This document shows positions 1 through 8,514 of a DNA stretch of 64,000 bases, piece after piece. Every line of letters begins with the position of its first letter. The stretch's first letter is position 1. The translations under genes were made by a program, and so were the position numbers. The notes under the pieces were generated by a model. That model ran no database searches and was not told the DNA's origin. It saw nothing but the letters and a program-made list of their open reading frames with translations. The DNA is from RHLJ01 sp965222205 (GTDB taxonomy: Bacteria > Bacteroidota > Rhodothermia > Balneolales > Balneolaceae), in contig OZ244932.1 in the NCBI GenBank assembly GCA_965222205.1, forward strand, positions 2,418,001-2,482,000, in the 5' to 3' direction.

Positions 1-5
1 CATGC

Positions 6-49
6 TTAAAATCTAATATCGATATTCGAATATGGATATTAGATTTTAA
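6..49. promoter_or_regulatory. 44-base near-perfect palindrome upstream of the Rrf2 regulator
   Basis: Pairing positions i and 55-i from the central TTCGAA (25-30) outwards matches every base from 6 to 49 except 21/34. The right end lies 10 bases before the ATG of the Rrf2-type regulator. Rrf2 proteins bind palindromes in their own promoters, so an autoregulatory operator for the regulator-cco operon is the simplest reading. A terminator for a gene left of the window is possible, but there is no clear T-run. The site is seen directly; its role is inferred. Confidence 0.55.
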
Positions 50-59
50 CTAACTATTT

Positions 60-515
60 ATGAAACTCGTTTCACAGGGTGCTCAGTATGCTATTTCGGC
101 AATAATCGCCATTTCTAAACATCCAAGTGATGTTATTTCTGCAGCGGAATTATCCAAATCTTTAAACTGTCCCGCAGCTTATCTCTCCCAGATTTTATCG
201 AAACTTAAAGCGCCGGGGATTCTTGGTTCTCAACGCGGACTAAATGGTGGTGTATTTCTTGCCAGACCGGTCGAAGATATTTCTGTGTATGATGTTATTG
301 CCGCAATAGATGGAGAGGTGTTCTTCTCATCTTGTTTTATGGGTATAGAGGGATGTGGCCATATTGAACCGTGTCCTTTTCATAATTTTTGGTCGGCTAA
401 ACGCGAGGAAATTAAACAATGGCTACAGGAAACTTCTTTTGACGATGCAGAAAAACTAATGAGTCAGGCTTGGTTTAAAGAAAGACTTTCTTTTTCTTTC
501 GGAGCAGTAGTTTAA
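60..515 (+). CDS. Rrf2 family Fe-S transcriptional regulator
   Basis: This 151-residue protein has the Rrf2 layout: an N-terminal winged helix-turn-helix (about residues 1-65, including SAAELSKSLNCPAAYLSQIL) followed by a dimerisation helix. Three cysteines, C92, C99 and C105, occupy the place where IscR/NsrR/RsrR-type members bind a [2Fe-2S] cluster, so it is probably a redox, NO or iron sensor rather than a cluster-free member. Its stop overlaps the ccoI start by one base (TAATG), so it is co-transcribed and translationally coupled with the cbb3 oxidase genes. The palindrome at 6-49 is its likely operator. The signal sensed cannot be told from sequence. Confidence 0.88.
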   Translation: MKLVSQGAQYAISAIIAISKHPSDVISAAELSKSLNCPAAYLSQILSKLKAPGILGSQRGLNGGVFLARPVEDISVYDVIAAIDGEVFFSSCFMGIEGCGHIEPCPFHNFWSAKREEIKQWLQETSFDDAEKLMSQAWFKERLSFSFGAVV

Positions 516-2959
516 TGCAGCAAAAAGTCCTCATAGAAAAAGAATCCTGCTTTCACTGTGGTGAAGATGTAAGGGGAACCGTTTTTAGTTATGAGGATAA
601 AGTGTTTTGTTGCGATGGTTGTAAAACTGTTTTCCAGCTCCTGAACGAGAATGACCTCTGTACTTATTATGCTCTGGATGAACAACCCGGAAAAACAATT
701 AAGACCGGGATCGAGCGCAAGCGATTTGAGTACCTGAAAGATCTTGATGTTCAGCATAAACTAGTCGATTTCAAGAACGGATCCACTGCTTCTATTACTT
801 TTTTTGTTCCCAACATCCATTGCACCTCCTGTGTATGGCTCCTTGAAAACCTCCATAATATTGATCAGGGAATCCTAAAGGGAACCGTAAATTTTATGAA
901 GAGAACTGTTACTCTGGTTTTCAATGAATCTCAAACTGATTTACGATCTGTAGTAGAACTCCTCACCACAATTGGATATGAACCAGATTTAAAACTGGAA
1001 CAACTCAAAGAGGAAAAAACAAGCACTATTGAACGAAGCCTTTGGCTTAAGCTTGGTGTAGCCGGTTTTTGTTTCGGGAACATCATGTTGTTCAGTTTCC
1101 CGGAATATCTCAAAATGGATCAATCCGGTTCTTCCGAAATGTTTCGCTACTTTTTTGGGGCATTGAATATTACCCTGGCACTTCCGGTTCTTTTTTTTAG
1201 TGGAATTGACTATCTGAAATCTGCCTGGGCAGCTCTTAGCCAGAAAGGAATCAATCTGGACGTACCTATTTCAATTGGGATCTTGGCTCTTTTTGGCAGA
1301 AGCCTGTATGAAATTCTTAGCGGAACCGGAGCAGGGTATTTTGACTCTTTCACCGGCTTCATTTTCTTTTTATTGATTGGAAAAGTGGTACAAAAGAAAA
1401 CCTTCGATCAGCTCTCTTTTGATAGAGATTACAAGTCGTACCTCCCAATCTCTGTTATTCGTCTTCAACAAAATAAAGAGCAATCTATTCCTGTAAGTAA
1501 ACTTGAGATCGGAGATCATGTGCTTATCCGAAATCAGGAACTTGTACCTGCTGATTCTATTAATATGACTGAATCTATAGATATAGATTACAGTTTCATT
1601 ACGGGTGAATCTGATCCGGTAACATTAAGCTGGGGAGAACAGGTTTTCGCAGGGGGAAAAATAATCGGTCAAACAGCCGAACTCGTTATCTCCAAAAAAG
1701 TTGAGCATAGCTATCTCACCCAGCTTTGGGAGAATGAGTCATTCAAATCGCCCAAAAGGCATAACCTGAGCTCATTCGCTGACCGTATCAGTCCGTACTT
1801 TACCTTTACAGTGATTGCAATTGCGTTGGCATCACTTTTAGTCTGGCTTCAGATTGCTCCTTCTCAGGCATTCAATATTTTTACAGCGGTACTCATTGTA
1901 GCCTGTCCGTGTGCTTTGGCTCTTTCTACTCCATTTACACTCGGCTCTACTGTGAATATCCTGGCTGCGAATGGATTCTATCTGAAAAATACATCCGTTG
2001 TTGAACGCCTTTCAAATATCGATACTTTGATTTTTGATAAAACGGGAACTATCACTGATACAAATAACGCTGAGGTAGAATTTATTGGAGAACAACTGGC
2101 GGAAAAAGAACTTCAAATACTCGCTTCTGCATTCAGAAACTCTTTTCACCCGCTTTCTCTGGCTGTTTTTAAATCACTAAATCAGTCTGTGCTACCCCAA
2201 AGAGATTTCTTCAGAGAGGTTCCGGGAAAAGGAGTCGAGGCGTCGTTTGATGGAGACCGGGTTCATTTTGGGAGTCTGGATTTCCTGAAAGAGGAGATTA
2301 ACGACTTGGACCTTAGCACACTTGAAAAGCCTGAAAGAGGCTCTGTTGTTCATATCGCAATTAATAATGAGTACAAAGGTTTTTTCAGAATTCTTCACGG
2401 CTACAGAAATGGATTACAGAAGCTGCTTACCAATTTCAATGAATTGGGAACAAAACTTTACCTGCTTTCCGGAGATAATGAAAAAGAAAAGTCTTCTTTA
2501 TCGGATCTGTTTTCTAATTGGGAAAAACTTCAATTCAATCAATCTCCAACAGAGAAATTAGAATTTATCCAATCGCTTAAAAAAAATGGTGCTAAAACCG
2601 CTATGATTGGAGACGGACTTAATGATGCAGGAGCTTTAAAAGCAAGTGATTTCGGAATAGCTGTCTCTGACAATAAAAGCTCTTTCTCCCCTGCTTGTGA
2701 TGCTATTATCGATTCCGATTCACTTCAAAATATGGACCAGTTTTTTGGATTCAGTCATTCCGCATTAAAAGTAATTATTGCAAGCTTCGGAATTTCGTTG
2801 ATATACAATTTAACAGGGTTGGGATTTGCCGTAACCGGACATCTCTCCCCTCTTGTAGCCGCTATATTGATGCCATTGAGTTCAATAACCATTATGGCAT
2901 TCACTACTGTGGCAACACGCTTAACCGCTAAAAGAATGGGGCTAAAATTATGGGCGTAA
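515..2959 (+). CDS. ccoI: Copper-translocating P-type ATPase, CcoI/FixI type
   Basis: An 814-residue P1B-type ATPase that supplies copper for cbb3 oxidase assembly. The N-terminus carries a Cys-rich metal-binding region (CFHCG near residue 12, CCDGC near 33) and an HMA-like domain with CTSC around residue 105. The intramembrane CPC copper motif is C464-P465-C466, the phosphorylated aspartate is D508 in DKTGT, and the hinge motif is GDGLND at 699-704. These match FixI/CcoI rather than general CopA, as does the location directly before ccoS and ccoNO. The end overlaps ccoS by 10 bases, which suggests coupled translation. It acts in the cytoplasmic membrane. Confidence 0.95.
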   Translation: MQQKVLIEKESCFHCGEDVRGTVFSYEDKVFCCDGCKTVFQLLNENDLCTYYALDEQPGKTIKTGIERKRFEYLKDLDVQHKLVDFKNGSTASITFFVPNIHCTSCVWLLENLHNIDQGILKGTVNFMKRTVTLVFNESQTDLRSVVELLTTIGYEPDLKLEQLKEEKTSTIERSLWLKLGVAGFCFGNIMLFSFPEYLKMDQSGSSEMFRYFFGALNITLALPVLFFSGIDYLKSAWAALSQKGINLDVPISIGILALFGRSLYEILSGTGAGYFDSFTGFIFFLLIGKVVQKKTFDQLSFDRDYKSYLPISVIRLQQNKEQSIPVSKLEIGDHVLIRNQELVPADSINMTESIDIDYSFITGESDPVTLSWGEQVFAGGKIIGQTAELVISKKVEHSYLTQLWENESFKSPKRHNLSSFADRISPYFTFTVIAIALASLLVWLQIAPSQAFNIFTAVLIVACPCALALSTPFTLGSTVNILAANGFYLKNTSVVERLSNIDTLIFDKTGTITDTNNAEVEFIGEQLAEKELQILASAFRNSFHPLSLAVFKSLNQSVLPQRDFFREVPGKGVEASFDGDRVHFGSLDFLKEEINDLDLSTLEKPERGSVVHIAINNEYKGFFRILHGYRNGLQKLLTNFNELGTKLYLLSGDNEKEKSSLSDLFSNWEKLQFNQSPTEKLEFIQSLKKNGAKTAMIGDGLNDAGALKASDFGIAVSDNKSSFSPACDAIIDSDSLQNMDQFFGFSHSALKVIIASFGISLIYNLTGLGFAVTGHLSPLVAAILMPLSSITIMAFTTVATRLTAKRMGLKLWA

Positions 2960-3132
2960 TTGTACTACTCATTGCTTTCAGCTTATTGGTTGCGCTCTTT
3001 TTTCTGGGTGCTTTCTTCTGGGCGGTAAAAACCGGGCAGTTTGATGATCCTCAGACTCCCTCAATGCGCATGCTCTTTGACGACAAACCTGTTTCAACAA
3101 AAAATAAAACGCTAACTAATAAAACGGATTAA
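2950..3132 (+). CDS. ccoS: cbb3 oxidase maturation protein CcoS
   Basis: A 60-residue single-span membrane protein. The hydrophobic segment (about residues 3-25) is followed by the conserved CcoS stretch AVKTGQFDDPQTPSMRML. CcoS is needed for cofactor insertion into cbb3 oxidase in other bacteria. Its start lies inside the end of ccoI and it ends two bases before ccoNO, so it is a middle gene of the operon. Size and motif are standard for the family. Confidence 0.93.
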   Translation: MGVIVLLIAFSLLVALFFLGAFFWAVKTGQFDDPQTPSMRMLFDDKPVSTKNKTLTNKTD

Positions 3133-3134
3133 CC

Positions 3135-5321
3135 ATGGCGATGGACACGTTTCATTATGACAATAAAATAGTTCGCAATTTCGGGATTGCGGCTATGGCT
3201 TTTGGTATTATCGGTTTCCTTGTGGGACTGATTATTGCCTTAAAACTCATCTTTCCGGATTTTCTGGGATTCATACCTGAACTATCATACGGGAGACTGA
3301 GGCCACTTCATACCAATGCAGTAATTTTCGCTTTTGCGGGGAATGCAATTTTCTACGGAGTGTACTATTCCCTTCCAAGATTGTGTAAAGCCCCGATGTG
3401 GAGCCCTCTTCTTGGACAAATTCACTTCTGGGGATGGCAGGCTATTATCCTCTCAGCTGTGCTTACACTTCCCTTCGGAATCACTACGAGTAAAGAATAT
3501 GCCGAGCTGGAATGGCCTATAGATATTGCTATTACCTTGATTTGGGTAGTATTTGGTATCAATATGATTATGACCATTATGAAACGGCGGGAGAAGCATT
3601 TGTATGTCGCAATATGGTTCTATATTGCCACTTTTGTAACCGTAGCGGTGCTTCATGTGGTTAACTCTTTCGAAGTTCCTGCGGGATTGTTAAAAAGCTA
3701 TTCTCTTTATGCAGGGGTTCAGGATGCATTAGTTCAATGGTGGTATGGTCACAATGCGGTGGCTTTCTTCCTAACCACTCCGTTTTTGGGGATTATGTAT
3801 TATTTCATCCCTAAAGCAGCGAATCGACCTATTTTTTCTTATCGGTTATCCATCGTTCACTTTTGGTCGCTGATTTTTATTTACATCTGGGCTGGACCTC
3901 ATCACCTGTTATACACTTCGCTTCCGGGGTGGGCACAAGCCTTAGGAACCGTATTCAGTTTGATGCTGATTGCGCCTTCCTGGGGTGGTATGTTGAACGG
4001 TCTACTCACATTACGCGGGGCCTGGGATCGTGTTCGTGAAGATCCGGTATTGAAATTCCTAGTAGTTGGGGTTACCGCTTATGGTATGGTAACATTCGAA
4101 GGCCCAATGCTTTCAATTGCCAATGTAAATGCGATCGCTCATTACTCAGATTACATTATTGGGCACGTTCACAATGGTGCACTTCTATGGAATGGTGGCT
4201 TGACCTTTGCGATGTTGTACTACATCACACCAAGGATTTACAAGACTGAGTTGTTCTCCGTAAAACTGGCGAATATTCATTTCTGGTTCGCCACGCTCGG
4301 AGCCATTTTCTATGTAATTCCAATGTATTGGGGTGGTATCACTCAGAGTCTAATGTGGAAGCAATTCACAGCAGAAGGTTTCCTTCAGTATCCAAACTTC
4401 CTTGAAACCGTAGTACAGATTATGCCAATGTACGCTCTTCGTGCAGTCGGAGGTAGCTTGTTCATAGTTGGTGCAGTTGTAGGTGTTTATAACATCTGGA
4501 AAACAGCCGTAGCTGGAAGTCTTGAAGCTGAAGAAGAAGCACAAGCTCCTGCAATGATAGATCCAACCGATGGACACGAGGCTAAGTGGCACAGAAAACT
4601 TGAAGGTCGTCCTCTTAAGTTCACCGTGCTGGTACTGGTAGCCATTTTGATTGGTGGAATCGTCGAGTATATGCCAACTGCATTGATCGACTCGAATATC
4701 CCGACCATCGAAAGTGTGAAGCCGTATACACCACTTGAAGTTGCCGGACGTGATATTTATATCGCAGAAGGTTGTAATAACTGCCACTCTCAAATGATTC
4801 GACCTTTCCGTTCTGAAACTGAGCGTTACGGTGAATACTCTAAAGCTGGTGAATTCGTATATGATCACCCATTCCTTTGGGGGTCGAAACGTACCGGGCC
4901 AGACCTGCACCGGATTGGGGGTAAATATCCTGATTCGTGGCATCTGAGACACATGTATGATCCACATTCAACATCCCCGGGATCAATAATGCCGGCTTAC
5001 ACGTGGCTGCTTAAAACCGAAACTGATTTCGAAAGTATTCCTAACAAAATAAATGCGCTCAGAACGGTTGGTGTGCCTTACGTAGAGGGATATGAAAATC
5101 TCGCCATAAAGGATGCCAGAGCTCAGGCGGATCGAATTGCAACCGGACTTCGGGAAAACGGATTTGGCGAAGTTGATGGTATCGAAATCACTTCAGAAAA
5201 AGAAATCATTGCACTTATTGCTTATATGCAACGCCTTGGTGTTGACATCTCAGGTACCAACGATCCGTTTTCAGGTCTGCCTTCTGACAGCCGAATGGGC
5301 GCAAACATTAAGGAGAACTAG
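3135..5321 (+). CDS. ccoNO: cbb3-type cytochrome c oxidase, fused CcoN-CcoO subunit
   Basis: A 728-residue fusion of the catalytic subunit CcoN (about residues 1-485) with the haem c subunit CcoO (about 500-728). Haem and CuB ligands are visible: H59 (low-spin haem), H206 in WYGHN, H256-H257 in GPHHLLYT, and H344/H346 in IGHVHNG. The CcoO part has one haem c site, C547-C550-H551, with a Met ligand near M619 in SIMPAY. CcoN and CcoO are separate genes in Proteobacteria; the fusion is known in Bacteroidota-like lineages. It reduces O2 to water in the cytoplasmic membrane with high affinity and pumps protons. No frame disruption is seen at the junction. Confidence 0.96.
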   Translation: MAMDTFHYDNKIVRNFGIAAMAFGIIGFLVGLIIALKLIFPDFLGFIPELSYGRLRPLHTNAVIFAFAGNAIFYGVYYSLPRLCKAPMWSPLLGQIHFWGWQAIILSAVLTLPFGITTSKEYAELEWPIDIAITLIWVVFGINMIMTIMKRREKHLYVAIWFYIATFVTVAVLHVVNSFEVPAGLLKSYSLYAGVQDALVQWWYGHNAVAFFLTTPFLGIMYYFIPKAANRPIFSYRLSIVHFWSLIFIYIWAGPHHLLYTSLPGWAQALGTVFSLMLIAPSWGGMLNGLLTLRGAWDRVREDPVLKFLVVGVTAYGMVTFEGPMLSIANVNAIAHYSDYIIGHVHNGALLWNGGLTFAMLYYITPRIYKTELFSVKLANIHFWFATLGAIFYVIPMYWGGITQSLMWKQFTAEGFLQYPNFLETVVQIMPMYALRAVGGSLFIVGAVVGVYNIWKTAVAGSLEAEEEAQAPAMIDPTDGHEAKWHRKLEGRPLKFTVLVLVAILIGGIVEYMPTALIDSNIPTIESVKPYTPLEVAGRDIYIAEGCNNCHSQMIRPFRSETERYGEYSKAGEFVYDHPFLWGSKRTGPDLHRIGGKYPDSWHLRHMYDPHSTSPGSIMPAYTWLLKTETDFESIPNKINALRTVGVPYVEGYENLAIKDARAQADRIATGLRENGFGEVDGIEITSEKEIIALIAYMQRLGVDISGTNDPFSGLPSDSRMGANIKEN

Positions 5322-5323
5322 TT

Positions 5324-5515
5324 ATGTATAAAGAAGTACTCAGAACAATGGAAGGCGTTGAGATCTTCCCAAGTATCTCTCTCATTTTATTCTTCGCTTT
5401 TTTCATTCTATTGGTGGCTTACCTGGTACGTACCGGTAAGCACCACTGGGATGAAGCCGCGAATCTCCCACTTGAATCCGATGAAACTATAACTCAGAAA
5501 TTCACACAATCATGA
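5324..5515 (+). CDS. ccoQ: cbb3 oxidase small subunit CcoQ-like
   Basis: A 63-residue protein with one transmembrane segment (about 18-37) and a short charged tail, lying between ccoNO and ccoP, the usual position of ccoQ. CcoQ proteins are poorly conserved, so the name rests on size, topology and position more than on sequence. Its end overlaps the ccoP start by four bases (ATGA). It probably stabilises the oxidase complex. Confidence 0.82.
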   Translation: MYKEVLRTMEGVEIFPSISLILFFAFFILLVAYLVRTGKHHWDEAANLPLESDETITQKFTQS

Positions 5516-6114
5516 AGATTTTAGACGACGAAAAGGACAAACTACTCGATCATGAATACGATGGAATCCGCGAACTGGATAACCACATGCCAACCTGGTG
5601 GCTCTGGTTATTTTACTTCACTATTGGGTGGAGTTTCCTGTACTTGCTCTACTATGAGTTTACAGATGTAGGACCGGATCAGCATGAACAATATGAATTG
5701 GAAATGGCAGCGGCAGCCGAAAAATATGGCAATTCAGGTAACGAGCCTGGTGGCGATGTTGCCGGTATCTCATGGAGTTTCGAAACCGATCAGGAATCCA
5801 TTGCTAATGGTCAGGAAATATACATGAGCACCAACAACCTTTGTTTTACCTGTCATGGTAACGCCGGAGAAGGATTAGTAGGCCCAAACCTGACCGATGA
5901 ATTTTGGATTCACGGTTGCTCTGCTGATGAGTTAGCCACCAGCATTGCTAACGGTTTTATGGATAAAGGAATGATGCCTTACGGTAGTAATGCTCCGATT
6001 TCGAACGAAGACATGACAGACCTGATTAGCTATATCGCTTCCATTCAGGGGACGAGTCCTCCTAACCCTAAAGCCGTAGACGAAACCCGTGCGGTTGAAT
6101 GTACCATTGAATAG
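5512..6114 (+). CDS. ccoP: cbb3 oxidase cytochrome c subunit CcoP, single haem
   Basis: A 200-residue protein. The N-terminus has the CcoP signature YDGIRELDNHMPTWW followed by one membrane span (about 28-48). After a linker comes a single cytochrome c domain with C111-C114-H115 and a Met ligand at M154 or M155 in GMMPYG. Canonical CcoP is about 300 residues with two haem c domains; only one CxxCH is present here, so the electron entry path is shorter. It passes electrons to the CcoO part of the fused subunit at the periplasmic face. The stop codon overlaps a strong ribosome-binding sequence for the next small ORF. Confidence 0.94.
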   Translation: MKILDDEKDKLLDHEYDGIRELDNHMPTWWLWLFYFTIGWSFLYLLYYEFTDVGPDQHEQYELEMAAAAEKYGNSGNEPGGDVAGISWSFETDQESIANGQEIYMSTNNLCFTCHGNAGEGLVGPNLTDEFWIHGCSADELATSIANGFMDKGMMPYGSNAPISNEDMTDLISYIASIQGTSPPNPKAVDETRAVECTIE

Positions 6115-6122
6115 GAGCGACC

Positions 6123-6326
6123 ATGTGCCTGAGATTTGATCCTGTTGAAAATACGCTAAAGCAGACCTGTTCAGGTACATGCAAGAACAAGTGCGGCTTT
6201 AAAACTGATGAAGATTCGGTTCTCGCCAAATCTTCGTTGGTTAAGCCAAGACAAGTAAGTGTTGAAAAGGGAAATCCTACTATTAACAGACTTCGGAAAG
6301 TCCCTTTTTTGAATGAAAGCCTGTAA
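6123..6326 (+). CDS. Small Cys-rich protein of unknown function between ccoP and ccoG
   Basis: A 67-residue ORF that I do not recognise. Its ATG lies five bases after a strong AGGAG (6113-6117) that overlaps the ccoP stop, which supports translation. It has C2 and then a CX3CX3C cluster (C16, C20, C24 in CSGTCKNKC), a possible metal site, followed by a basic tail. No signal peptide or membrane span is visible. Position suggests a link to oxidase assembly, but this is inference. Against it, a hairpin followed by a T-run (6265-6310) lies inside the last codons; if this terminates transcription, many messages would lack the stop codon. Confidence 0.45.
   Translation: MCLRFDPVENTLKQTCSGTCKNKCGFKTDEDSVLAKSSLVKPRQVSVEKGNPTINRLRKVPFLNESL
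6265..6310 (+). terminator. Possible intrinsic terminator after ccoP and the Cys-rich ORF
   Basis: AAAAGGGA (6265-6272) pairs with TCCCTTTT (6301-6308), with a smaller inner hairpin GACTT/AAGTC (6289-6302), and the structure ends in six T. It could end the first cco transcript and separate it from ccoG. It lies within the 3' end of the small ORF, so either that ORF or the terminator function is in doubt. Confidence 0.4.
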
Positions 6327-6422
6327 GAGTAGCAGATTTTACTCAACAAAGATTATTTATTAATTACATTATAACTCCTACTACTAAAAGTGGAGTAGAA
6401 TTATTCATTATAGAGGATCATA

Positions 6423-7877
6423 ATGGCAACCGTTGATGATAGAAGAATTAACAAAGACAGTTACAGAGATCATCTTGCCACCGTAAATGAAAAAGGTGGT
6501 CGAAACTGGATTTATCCCAAAAAACCAAGCGGCAGATATTATAAAGCCAGGAATATCTTCGCTCTTTTTCTTTTAGCCTTCTTCTTTGCTGGACCATTTA
6601 TAGAGATTAACGGGCAACCCCTGTTAATGATTAACATTCTGGAACGTGAGTTTGTGATTTTCGGAGTTAGGTTCTGGCCACAGGATTTACATCTGCTTGT
6701 TTTCGGGATGCTGACATTCATTGTAGCTGTGGTACTTTTCACTGCCATATTCGGTAGGCTTTTTTGTGGATGGGCGTGTCCTCAAACCATATTTATGGAA
6801 ATGGTATTTCGAAGAATAGAATACTGGATTGAAGGGGACGCTTCAAGTCAAATCAGGCTAAACAAAGCACCATGGACAACCGAAAAAATACTTAAGAAAA
6901 CCAGCAAGCACGCTATTTTCTACGGAATGGCATTCCTGATCTCTAATCTCTTTCTGGCCTATATTATAGGCAAAGATGCCTGGTTTGAATTAGTTACTGA
7001 TCCTCCTTCGCAGCACCTTGGTGGCTTATCGGCTATGATTATTTTCAGTGGAGTGTTTTACGGAGTGTTTGCCTTTATGCGGGAGCAGGTATGTCATTTT
7101 GTGTGCCCTTATGGAAGAATGCAGTCAGTGATGTTAGATAATAACTCCATCAATGTAATGTATGATTATGTTCGGGGAGAAGATCGGGCCAGAATTGGTG
7201 ATAGATTAAAAGTAGAAGCCGGTAAAGCTACACTTGCCGATTTAGGGTTTAGTGAGGATGCTTCCTTTGGCGATTGTATCGATTGCTATCAGTGTGTGAA
7301 GGTTTGCCCAATGGGAATTGATATCCGCAATGGTACCCAATTGGAGTGTGTACATTGTACAGCCTGTATTGATGCCTGTGATCATGTAATGGACAAAATT
7401 GATAAACCAAGAGGCTTAATCCGGTATTCTTCAGAAAATGCTATTCGTGAAAAAGAACGAAAAATTATAAACCCAAGAGTAATTAGTTACTGCTCAGTTT
7501 TGTTGGTTTTAATGGCCACCTTTATCGTTTTAATGACTATGCGCACCGATTTGGAAACTACCATTTTAAGGGAGCCCGGCACACTTTACCAAGAGCTTCC
7601 CGGAGATCGTTTCAGTAACATCTATGATATCAAAGTGATCAATAAAACTTTTGACGAGGTTGATTACGAACTGGAATTAGTTTCTCCACAGGGAGCGCTT
7701 GTTTCGTTAGGTAATGTTACTTCTGTTGAGGGACAAAGCATCTCAGAAGGGCGGTTTATGGTGCAGCTTTCCCGGGAAAACTTGAATGGGCTACAAACCC
7801 AACTCATATTTCAGGTCAAATCAAATGGAGAAGTAGTAGAAACTGTAAAAACAGGGTTCTTAGGGCCTGCTAACTAA
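6423..7877 (+). CDS. ccoG: cbb3 oxidase accessory protein CcoG (FixG/RdxA), polyferredoxin
   Basis: A 484-residue membrane protein of the CcoG family, which reduces Cu(II) to Cu(I) for cbb3 oxidase assembly in other bacteria. Several transmembrane segments surround the FCGWACPQT motif (from C115) and CHFVCPYGRMQ. Two [4Fe-4S] motifs follow: C285, C288, C291, C295 and C309, C312, C315, C319. The C-terminal third, after a further span near residue 365, is an Ig-like extracytoplasmic domain, as usual for the family. An AGAGG at 6412-6416 sets the start. The 112 bases upstream of the start hold an imperfect inverted repeat (6374-6396) and may carry a separate promoter. Confidence 0.95.
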   Translation: MATVDDRRINKDSYRDHLATVNEKGGRNWIYPKKPSGRYYKARNIFALFLLAFFFAGPFIEINGQPLLMINILEREFVIFGVRFWPQDLHLLVFGMLTFIVAVVLFTAIFGRLFCGWACPQTIFMEMVFRRIEYWIEGDASSQIRLNKAPWTTEKILKKTSKHAIFYGMAFLISNLFLAYIIGKDAWFELVTDPPSQHLGGLSAMIIFSGVFYGVFAFMREQVCHFVCPYGRMQSVMLDNNSINVMYDYVRGEDRARIGDRLKVEAGKATLADLGFSEDASFGDCIDCYQCVKVCPMGIDIRNGTQLECVHCTACIDACDHVMDKIDKPRGLIRYSSENAIREKERKIINPRVISYCSVLLVLMATFIVLMTMRTDLETTILREPGTLYQELPGDRFSNIYDIKVINKTFDEVDYELELVSPQGALVSLGNVTSVEGQSISEGRFMVQLSRENLNGLQTQLIFQVKSNGEVVETVKTGFLGPAN

Positions 7878-7924
7878 GAGTAAAATGAATTCAAATTATC
7901 ATATTCAGAAAGCTACCTGTTTTC

Positions 7925-8025
7925 ATCCTGAACTTGATTCAGGATCCGTAGAGAAACATACTTTCTATAACCTATTCTTTGGAGCTAGGCTAAGCACCTT
8001 ACAGATTCCGGATCAAGTCCGGAAT
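7925..8025. repeat. Pair of palindromes between ccoG and ccoH (likely dispersed repeat)
   Basis: Two hairpins, 7925-7945 (ATCCTGAA/TTCAGGAT arms) and 8005-8025 (ATTCCGGA/TCCGGAAT arms), share the inner CTTGA/TCAAG theme and sit about 60 bases apart. They form a 60-codon open frame at 7885-8067 whose peptide (PELDSGS ... IPDQVRND) resembles the spurious peptides made by a widespread intergenic repeat. I therefore call a repeat, not a gene. It may also form stem-loops in the ccoG-ccoH message. Copy number cannot be judged from this window. Confidence 0.7.
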
Positions 8026-8063
8026 GACAATATGCTTAATCAAAATTCTATAAATCAAATATC

Positions 8064-8513
8064 ATGAAAAAACTAGACTGGGGAAAAGGGATTGTAATTG
8101 CAATCGTCCTGTTCATAATCGGAACACTCAGTATGGTGAGTTACCTCATCAGCCTTGATTTCTATCTTGTGAATAATGATCACTACGAAGAAGGCGTAAA
8201 TTATCAAGATACCATAGATAGCAAGAAACGAGCAAATCAATTGGATGAGCAAGTGGTTGTTCTTTTCGATGAAAAGCGAATTGCTCTTAAAGTTATGTTC
8301 CCGGCTGAAGTTCTTGAAAAAGCGCAAAATGGAACTATTCAGCTATACCGTCCTAATGATTCCGCAAAAGATCTCACGCTTCCAATTGAGTTTGCAGGCG
8401 GTTCAACTCATATTATTCCCATGGAAAGAATGGATAAAGGGAAATGGGTACTCACTATTAAGTGGACCATGGATGAATTGGAATATCAAAAAGAGGAAGT
8501 AGTAATCATCTAG
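8064..8513 (+). CDS. ccoH: CcoH/FixH family cbb3 oxidase assembly protein
   Basis: A 149-residue protein with one N-terminal membrane span (about 9-31, after KLDWGKG) and a periplasmic domain opening with DFYLVNNDHYEEGVNYQ, the FixH-type pattern of a tyrosine-rich stretch just after the membrane. FixH proteins assist cbb3 maturation. The gene follows ccoG after the repeat at 7925-8025 and is separated from the SafE-like gene by a single base, so the two are co-translated. Confidence 0.88.
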   Translation: MKKLDWGKGIVIAIVLFIIGTLSMVSYLISLDFYLVNNDHYEEGVNYQDTIDSKKRANQLDEQVVVLFDEKRIALKVMFPAEVLEKAQNGTIQLYRPNDSAKDLTLPIEFAGGSTHIIPMERMDKGKWVLTIKWTMDELEYQKEEVVII

Positions 8514-8514
8514 A

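Noticed and set aside
4350..4967. 205-codon minus-strand frame within ccoNO
   Set aside because: It lies wholly inside the conserved CcoNO coding sequence and shows no family features; shadow of the real frame.
7885..8067. 60-codon open frame between ccoG and ccoH
   Set aside because: It runs through two palindromes and its peptide looks like the product of a dispersed repeat; no ribosome-binding site.
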